64,000 nt of DNA from positions 402,346 to 466,345 of the forward strand of contig SWJS01000001.1 of NCBI GenBank assembly GCA_007556525.1. Reading direction: 5' to 3'. Both the position numbers and the translations under genes were made by a program. Under the pieces are notes generated by a model that saw nothing but the letters and a program-made list of their open reading frames with translations, was not told the origin of the DNA and searched no databases. This stretch comes from Lysobacteraceae bacterium CU05-9. GTDB taxonomy: Bacteria > Pseudomonadota > Gammaproteobacteria > Xanthomonadales > Xanthomonadaceae. Position 1 is the stretch's first letter; every line of letters begins with the position of its first letter. Below are positions 58,473 through 64,000 of this stretch, in pieces.

Positions 58473-60779
58473 ATGTTTGACCACGATTTAGAACTCACTA
58501 TCAACCAGGCGTATCAGCACGCGACGAGCCAGCGTCATGAATTCATGACCATCGAGCACCTCATGCTGGCGTTGCTGGAGAACCCGTCGGCGCTTGCGGC
58601 ATTGCATGCGAACGACGTCAACTTGAATCAACTGCGGACGGATTTGACGAGTGCGTTGAATGCGTCTGTCGGCGTGCTCCCATTCGACACCGACCGCGAA
58701 ACGCAACCGACGTTGGGCTTCCAGCGCGTGTTGCAACGTGCCGTTTATCACCTGCAAAGCTCCGGTAAATCGGAAGCGATTGGGGCGGATGTGTTGGTGG
58801 CGATTTTTTCGGAGAAGGATTCGCTCGCCGTTTACTACATGCAGCAGCAAGGTCTGTCGCGTCTCGATATCGTCAATTACATGGCGCACGGTATCGGCCG
58901 AAAGGATGACGAAGAATCTTCGGATGATGACGAAGAGGAAGCGGAAGGTCCGTCCGCCGGCCCTGAAGGTGAATCACAATCCAAGGATCCGCTGAAGGCG
59001 TACACGAACAACCTCAACGAAGCGGCGCTGAAGGGGAAGATCGATCCGTTGGTCGGTCGCGCTGAAGAACTCGAACGCACGATTCAAATCCTCTGCCGCC
59101 GTCGCAAGAACAACCCACTGTTAGTCGGCGAAGCCGGCGTCGGCAAGACGGCCATTGCCGAAGGTTTGGCGAAGCGCATCGTGGAAGATGATGTGCCGGA
59201 AGTTTTGAAAGATGCCACGATTTATGCGTTGGATCTCGGTGCGTTGATTGCGGGCACGAAGTTCCGCGGTGATTTCGAGAAGCGCTTGAAGGCGGTCTTG
59301 AAGAAGCTCAAGGACATTCCGAATGCGATCCTCTTCATCGACGAAATCCATACGATCATCGGCGCGGGTTCCGCATCCGGTGGCACGATGGACGTGGGCA
59401 ACTTGATCAAGCCAGCGTTGTCTTCGGGTGAACTGCGTTGCATCGGTTCAACGACGTTTCAGGAGTACCGGGGGATTTTTGAGAAGGACCGTGCTTTGGC
59501 ACGCCGCTTCCAGAAGATCGACATCGTCGAACCCACCATCTCCGAATCCATCGAAATTCTGCAAGGCCTCAAGCCGAAATACGAATCGCATCATGGCGTG
59601 ACGTATACCGACGAAGCGATCCATGCTGCCGTTGATTTGAGCGTGAAGCACATCAATGACCGTCTGTTGCCCGACAAGGCGATTGACGTCATTGACGAAG
59701 CCGGTGCACGTCAACGTGTGCTGCCGGTCGAGAAGCGCAAGGAAATCATCGATCAGGAAGAGATCGAAACGATCATTGCGAAAATGGCGCGCATTCCGCC
59801 CAAGCAAGTCAATACGAGCGACAAGGATGTGTTGAAGCACCTCGACCGCAACTTGAAGATGGTGATCTACGGACAGGATGAAGCGATTTCGACGCTGACG
59901 TCTGCGATCCGTTTGTCGCGCTCAGGTCTGGGCAATCCGGACAAGCCAATTGGTTCGTTCCTGTTCGCAGGTCCAACAGGCGTGGGCAAAACCGAAGTCA
60001 CGAAGCAACTCGCCCTGCAACTGGGCATTGAGCTCGTGCGTTTCGACATGTCGGAATACATGGAAGCGCATTCGGTGTCGCGTTTGATTGGTGCGCCTCC
60101 GGGCTACGTTGGTTTCGATCAAGGCGGTTTGCTCACCGAGAAAATCACCAAGACCCCACATTGCGTCCTGTTGCTCGATGAAGTCGAAAAGGCGCATCCG
60201 GACATCTTCAACATTCTGTTGCAGGTGATGGACCGTGGCGTTTTGACAGATACCAATGGTCGCGAAGCGAACTTCAAGAACGTGATCTTGATCATGACGA
60301 CCAACGCCGGTGCCGCTCAAGCATCGCGCCGTTCGATTGGCTTCACGCAGCAAGATCATTCGACTGATGCGATGGAAGTCATCCGCAAGAGTTTCGCGCC
60401 GGAGTTCCGCAACCGTCTCGATGCGATCGTGCAGTTCCAGCCGCTGGTCATGAAGAACATCCTCATGGTCGTCGACAAGTTCCTGTTCGAACTCGAAACG
60501 CAATTGCAGGACAAAAATGTCAGCATCACCGTCACCACCGCCGCTCGCGAATGGCTTGCGCAGAATGGTTTTGATCCGCTGATGGGTGCACGACCGATGA
60601 CCCGCGTCATCCAGGACAAGATCAAGCGTCCATTGGCCGATGAACTGCTGTTCGGCAAGTTGGTCGACGGCGGTTCCGTGGAAGTCGACTTGGTCGATGA
60701 TCAGTTGAAGATCAGCGTCCAGTCGGAGGAGGGTGATTCCAGTGATCGCCCGAAGAAGGAACCCGTAACGGTCGAGTGA
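58473..60779 (+). CDS. clpA: ATP-dependent Clp protease ATP-binding subunit ClpA
   Basis: ClpA is the AAA+ unfoldase that feeds substrates to ClpP. The 768-residue protein has an N-terminal double Clp repeat (residues about 1-145), an acidic linker ([13 protein letters not shown]), the first AAA+ module with [13 protein letters not shown] near residue 218, and the second with [13 protein letters not shown] near residue 500. No M-domain is present, which separates it from ClpB. An AAGGACG site precedes the ATG. Confidence 0.97.
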   Translation: MFDHDLELTINQAYQHATSQRHEFMTIEHLMLALLENPSALAALHANDVNLNQLRTDLTSALNASVGVLPFDTDRETQPTLGFQRVLQRAVYHLQSSGKSEAIGADVLVAIFSEKDSLAVYYMQQQGLSRLDIVNYMAHGIGRKDDEESSDDDEEEAEGPSAGPEGESQSKDPLKAYTNNLNEAALKGKIDPLVGRAEELERTIQILCRRRKNNPLLVGEAGVGKTAIAEGLAKRIVEDDVPEVLKDATIYALDLGALIAGTKFRGDFEKRLKAVLKKLKDIPNAILFIDEIHTIIGAGSASGGTMDVGNLIKPALSSGELRCIGSTTFQEYRGIFEKDRALARRFQKIDIVEPTISESIEILQGLKPKYESHHGVTYTDEAIHAAVDLSVKHINDRLLPDKAIDVIDEAGARQRVLPVEKRKEIIDQEEIETIIAKMARIPPKQVNTSDKDVLKHLDRNLKMVIYGQDEAISTLTSAIRLSRSGLGNPDKPIGSFLFAGPTGVGKTEVTKQLALQLGIELVRFDMSEYMEAHSVSRLIGAPPGYVGFDQGGLLTEKITKTPHCVLLLDEVEKAHPDIFNILLQVMDRGVLTDTNGREANFKNVILIMTTNAGAAQASRRSIGFTQQDHSTDAMEVIRKSFAPEFRNRLDAIVQFQPLVMKNILMVVDKFLFELETQLQDKNVSITVTTAAREWLAQNGFDPLMGARPMTRVIQDKIKRPLADELLFGKLVDGGSVEVDLVDDQLKISVQSEEGDSSDRPKKEPVTVE

Positions 60780-60796
60780 TCTGACGCCACGCCACG

Positions 60797-60823
60797 AAAA
60801 AGCCCTGCAATGCAGGGCTTTTT
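60797..60823. terminator. Bidirectional terminator between clpA and infA
   Basis: AAAAAGCCCTGCA and TGCAGGGCTTTTT form a near-perfect symmetrical hairpin with A and T tracts on both sides. It can stop clpA on the plus strand and infA on the minus strand. Confidence 0.9.
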
Positions 60824-60828
60824 CATTT

Positions 60829-60856
60829 GATTTCCGATTTCCGATTTCAGATTTCT
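60829..60856. repeat. Heptanucleotide tandem repeat (GATTTCn, 4 copies)
   Basis: Four units run GATTTCC, GATTTCC, GATTTCA, GATTTCT, directly after the terminator and before the infA stop. The unit is the reverse complement of that at 21845-21871. Confidence 0.85.
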
Positions 60857-60873
60857 GAAGTCCGATCTCGCGA

Positions 60874-61092
60874 TTATTTCATCCGGTACGTGATGCGTCC
60901 CTTCGACAAGTCGTAAGGCGTCATTTCGACCTTGACCTTGTCACCCGTAAGGATACGGATATAGTTCTTGCGCATCCGGCCAGAAATGTGCGCGATGATC
61001 TCGTGACCATTTTCAAGCGTCACGCGGAACATGGTGTTCGGAAGGGTTTCCGCCACCGTGCCCTCAAATTCGATCACATCATCTTTAGCCAT
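60874..61092 (-). CDS. infA: Translation initiation factor IF-1
   Basis: IF-1 is the small OB-fold factor that occupies the ribosomal A site during initiation. The 72-residue protein ([20 protein letters not shown]) is the standard length, with the conserved [26 protein letters not shown] before the ATG is a good ribosome-binding site. The leader contains the 13-base dyad GGCGCATTGCGCC (61117-61129), which can form a hairpin. Confidence 0.97.
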   Translation of the reverse strand: MAKDDVIEFEGTVAETLPNTMFRVTLENGHEIIAHISGRMRKNYIRILTGDKVKVEMTPYDLSKGRITYRMK

Positions 61093-61142
61093 AAATTCCT
61101 GTCTACAAATAAAATCGGCGCATTGCGCCAGGTTAGTTCTCC

Positions 61143-61151
61143 ATTATCGCA
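61143..61151 (-). promoter_or_regulatory. Extended -10 promoter of infA
   Basis: On the minus strand TGCGATAAT is an extended -10 with one mismatch to consensus, about 50 bases before the infA ATG. It lies in the short gap after aat. Confidence 0.5.
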
Positions 61152-61181
61152 TATTTCCGCCGCTGACGAGGCGTTTGAGCC

Positions 61182-61916
61182 TTAACGGAAGTCTGCCACC
61201 GGAATTTCGCCAAAACGATCCACCCAGGAGACGTGACCCAGCTCCGCCTCGCCGGAGCCGTGCAAATAGCGGATGAATTTGTCTCGCGGGCATTCCACGC
61301 CACCCAACGATCGCAGATAAGGATTCGGAAGCTGGCCGTCAATCCATTCCACGCCGTTTTCCCGCAGGAACTGGCACAGCCCGGCGAACGCGACCTTCGA
61401 GGCGCCACTTTCCAGACTGAACATGCTGTCGCCGCAGAACATGCCGCGCACGAACAAGCCGTACAAACCGCCGACCAACGATCCGTCCTCGCTGCGACGC
61501 ACCTCGACGCTGTGTGAGATGCCTTCTGCGTGAAGGATTCTGTAGGCGTCGCGCATGTCTGCGTTGATCCACGTACCGTTTTGTCCGGGTCTCACGACCT
61601 CAGCGCAGTGTCGCATGACTTCGTTGAAGTCCCGGTCGGCAGTGAGATACCAATTGCGATCGACTAACGACTTCCGGAAACGACGGCCAAGCGGATTCTC
61701 CGAAGTCGGCAAAATCATCCTCACCGGCGGCGAATACCATGCGATCGGTTCTCCTTCGTTATACCAAGGGAAAATCCCGGACCGATACGCATTGAAGATC
61801 CGCGCAGGGTGCAAATCCGCGGTGACTGCGAGCAAACCTTCATGCTCATCAAGCGCTTCGCTCAACGGAGGAAACGGCCCATAGGGATCCGCATCGAGAA
61901 AATACGGACCCGTCAT
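61182..61916 (-). CDS. aat: Leucyl/phenylalanyl-tRNA-protein transferase
   Basis: Aat adds Leu or Phe to proteins with N-terminal Arg or Lys, creating N-degrons recognised by ClpS. The 244-residue protein has GIFPWYNEGEPIAWYSPPVR near residue 47 and GLYGLFVRGMFCGDSMFS near residue 150, both diagnostic. It is encoded close to clpS-clpA, so writer, reader and unfoldase of the pathway are neighbours. Its start overlaps the stop of the upstream FemAB-like gene (ATGA). Confidence 0.96.
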   Translation of the reverse strand: MTGPYFLDADPYGPFPPLSEALDEHEGLLAVTADLHPARIFNAYRSGIFPWYNEGEPIAWYSPPVRMILPTSENPLGRRFRKSLVDRNWYLTADRDFNEVMRHCAEVVRPGQNGTWINADMRDAYRILHAEGISHSVEVRRSEDGSLVGGLYGLFVRGMFCGDSMFSLESGASKVAFAGLCQFLRENGVEWIDGQLPNPYLRSLGGVECPRDKFIRYLHGSGEAELGHVSWVDRFGEIPVADFR

Positions 61917-63028
61917 TTGAACGGACTCCGCTTCATCAACGCCACCGTGTGATCACGCATTTCATCATTTGCTTCCTTGCACCAGTTCGCCAGTGCGCCA
62001 CGGAATGCCTCGTCATTGATCCAATGCACCGAATGGGTGGAAGTCGGCAAAAAGCCCCTCGCAATTTTATGCACACCTTGAGCACCGGGTTCAAACACTT
62101 TCAAGCCATTGCTCAAGCAGTATTCGATGCCTTGGTAATAGCACGTCTCGAAATGCAACCCCGCAACGTCCACATGCGATCCCCAATAACGTCCATACAA
62201 CGTGTCATCCGAACGCAAGCAAACCGCTCCCGCAATCACTTCTTCGCCATGTTGCGCAAGAATCAACACCAACGACTCCGCTGCATGCTCGCGAAGATAC
62301 TCAAAAAACTCAAACGTCAGCGCCGGATAGTTTCCATATTCCGCGAAGGTCTGCAGATAGAACTCGTACGCATGCTCGATGTCCGAATGAGTAATCGCAT
62401 CACCTGACACAACACGGCACATAATGCCGGCGTCGGAAACTTTGCGGCGTTCCTGGCGGATGTTTTTGCGGTGTTTGTGATCCATCGACGCGAGGAAGTC
62501 GTCGAACGAAGACCAAGCGGGATCGCGATGCCAGTGGTATTGGATGTCGACGCGATGAAGCCACGTCGAGGGGTAAAAGGTAAGGGCTGATGCTTCGAGG
62601 AAATTCACGTGTGTCGATGAAACACCGCGGATGTCTTGCATCGCGGCGAGAAGAACGTCGAGCGAATCCGAAGAAGAAGCGAACCAGCGCGGACCGGTGA
62701 CAGGCGAGTAGGGGATCGCGAACAACTGCTTCGGATAATACTCGCGACCGTAACGCTCATACGCGTGCGCCCACGCGTGATCGAACACGAACTCACCGTG
62801 CGAATTCAACTTGATGTAGCCGGGTGCTGCGGCGACGAGCGATGAACCCTCCCACACACCGAGATGATGCGCAATCCAGCCGAGGTCTTGGCGGATGGAG
62901 TTCGTTTTTTCGAGGCCGTTTAGAAATGCATAACTCAAAAAAGGGTTGCGATCTTCCGAACGCAACCCTTCCCATGCAGTCTCCGGGAAGTCACTGAACT
63001 GCGAATGCCAGCGGACTTCTAACGTCAT
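61913..63028 (-). CDS. FemAB-like GNAT-fold protein (PF04339-type peptidogalycan family)
   Basis: The 371-residue protein resembles the FemAB-like acyltransferases once labelled DUF482. It opens with a segment containing NPFLSYAFLNGLE, has HKHRKNIRQERRKV near residue 192, and ends with GAQGVHKIARGFLP and the pattern THSVHWI. Such proteins have the GNAT fold, but substrates are unknown in most bacteria. It is coupled to aat and follows trxB by 6 bases, a conserved group in Xanthomonadales. Confidence 0.82.
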   Translation of the reverse strand: MTLEVRWHSQFSDFPETAWEGLRSEDRNPFLSYAFLNGLEKTNSIRQDLGWIAHHLGVWEGSSLVAAAPGYIKLNSHGEFVFDHAWAHAYERYGREYYPKQLFAIPYSPVTGPRWFASSSDSLDVLLAAMQDIRGVSSTHVNFLEASALTFYPSTWLHRVDIQYHWHRDPAWSSFDDFLASMDHKHRKNIRQERRKVSDAGIMCRVVSGDAITHSDIEHAYEFYLQTFAEYGNYPALTFEFFEYLREHAAESLVLILAQHGEEVIAGAVCLRSDDTLYGRYWGSHVDVAGLHFETCYYQGIEYCLSNGLKVFEPGAQGVHKIARGFLPTSTHSVHWINDEAFRGALANWCKEANDEMRDHTVALMKRSPFK

Positions 63029-63034
63029 CGACTA

Positions 63035-64000
<966 letters not shown>

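Overview
The window looks like a chromosomal backbone segment of a gammaproteobacterium of the order Xanthomonadales, inferred from gene order: nuo operon, then rimP-nusA-infB-rbfA-truB-rpsO-pnp; serC-aroA; smc-zipA-ligA; mtnA-gyrA; clpS-clpA / infA-aat-GNAT-trxB. By eye the base composition is moderate, not the very high GC of most Xanthomonas or Lysobacter. I see no insertion sequence, prophage, integron or CRISPR array. Nearly all the DNA is coding.

Layout. 1-7035: the end of the respiratory complex I operon (nuoH partial, nuoI-N). 7045-7238: initiator tRNA with its own promoter and terminator. 7277-11919: a tight pyroglutamate operon (pxpB, pxpC, pxpA, two DUF969/DUF979 membrane proteins, pcp). 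11916-12758: a diacylglycerol-kinase-like gene on the minus strand. 12839-21846: the translation/RNA operon rimP-nusA-infB-rbfA-truB, then rpsO and pnp. 21957-25382: pssA, the class III polyhydroxyalkanoate (PHA) synthase pair phaE-phaC, and a small membrane protein with an HExxH motif. 25392-25748: tRNA-Leu and a convergent tRNA-Val. 25807-29530: galU, a WbpO/TviB-type nucleotide sugar dehydrogenase, a small secreted protein, a PHA-system protein and a double-FHA membrane protein. 29466-31105: msrQ and msrP. 31200-36595: serC, aroA, a TonB-like gene, serS and a LysR regulator. 36624-40346: tRNA-Ser, then rluB-scpB-scpA on the minus strand. 40404-49514: yciI, a LacI regulator, smc, zipA, ligA, epmA. 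49625-55727: a DUF3011 protein, mtnA, gyrA, a peroxiredoxin and a DnaJ-like chaperone. 55728-57971: hflD, mnmA and a NudJ-like hydrolase on the minus strand. 58064-63988: clpS-clpA, then infA, aat, a FemAB-like protein and trxB on the minus strand.

Functional links. Pcp releases pyroglutamate from peptides, PxpABC opens it to glutamate, and the two membrane proteins between them are candidate transporters. ClpS, ClpA and Aat are the recogniser, unfoldase and tagging enzyme of the bacterial N-degron pathway. ScpA, ScpB and Smc form a condensin. PhaE, PhaC and the PHA-system protein point to PHA storage. MsrP and MsrQ repair oxidised periplasmic proteins.

No clearly new multi-gene system is evident. 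The more unusual points are a histone-H1-like tail on PhaE, an RGG-rich tail on RluB, the candidate pyroglutamate transporter, several genes whose -10 box implies leaderless mRNA, a candidate autoregulatory leader for rpsO, and matching heptanucleotide repeats next to two terminators.
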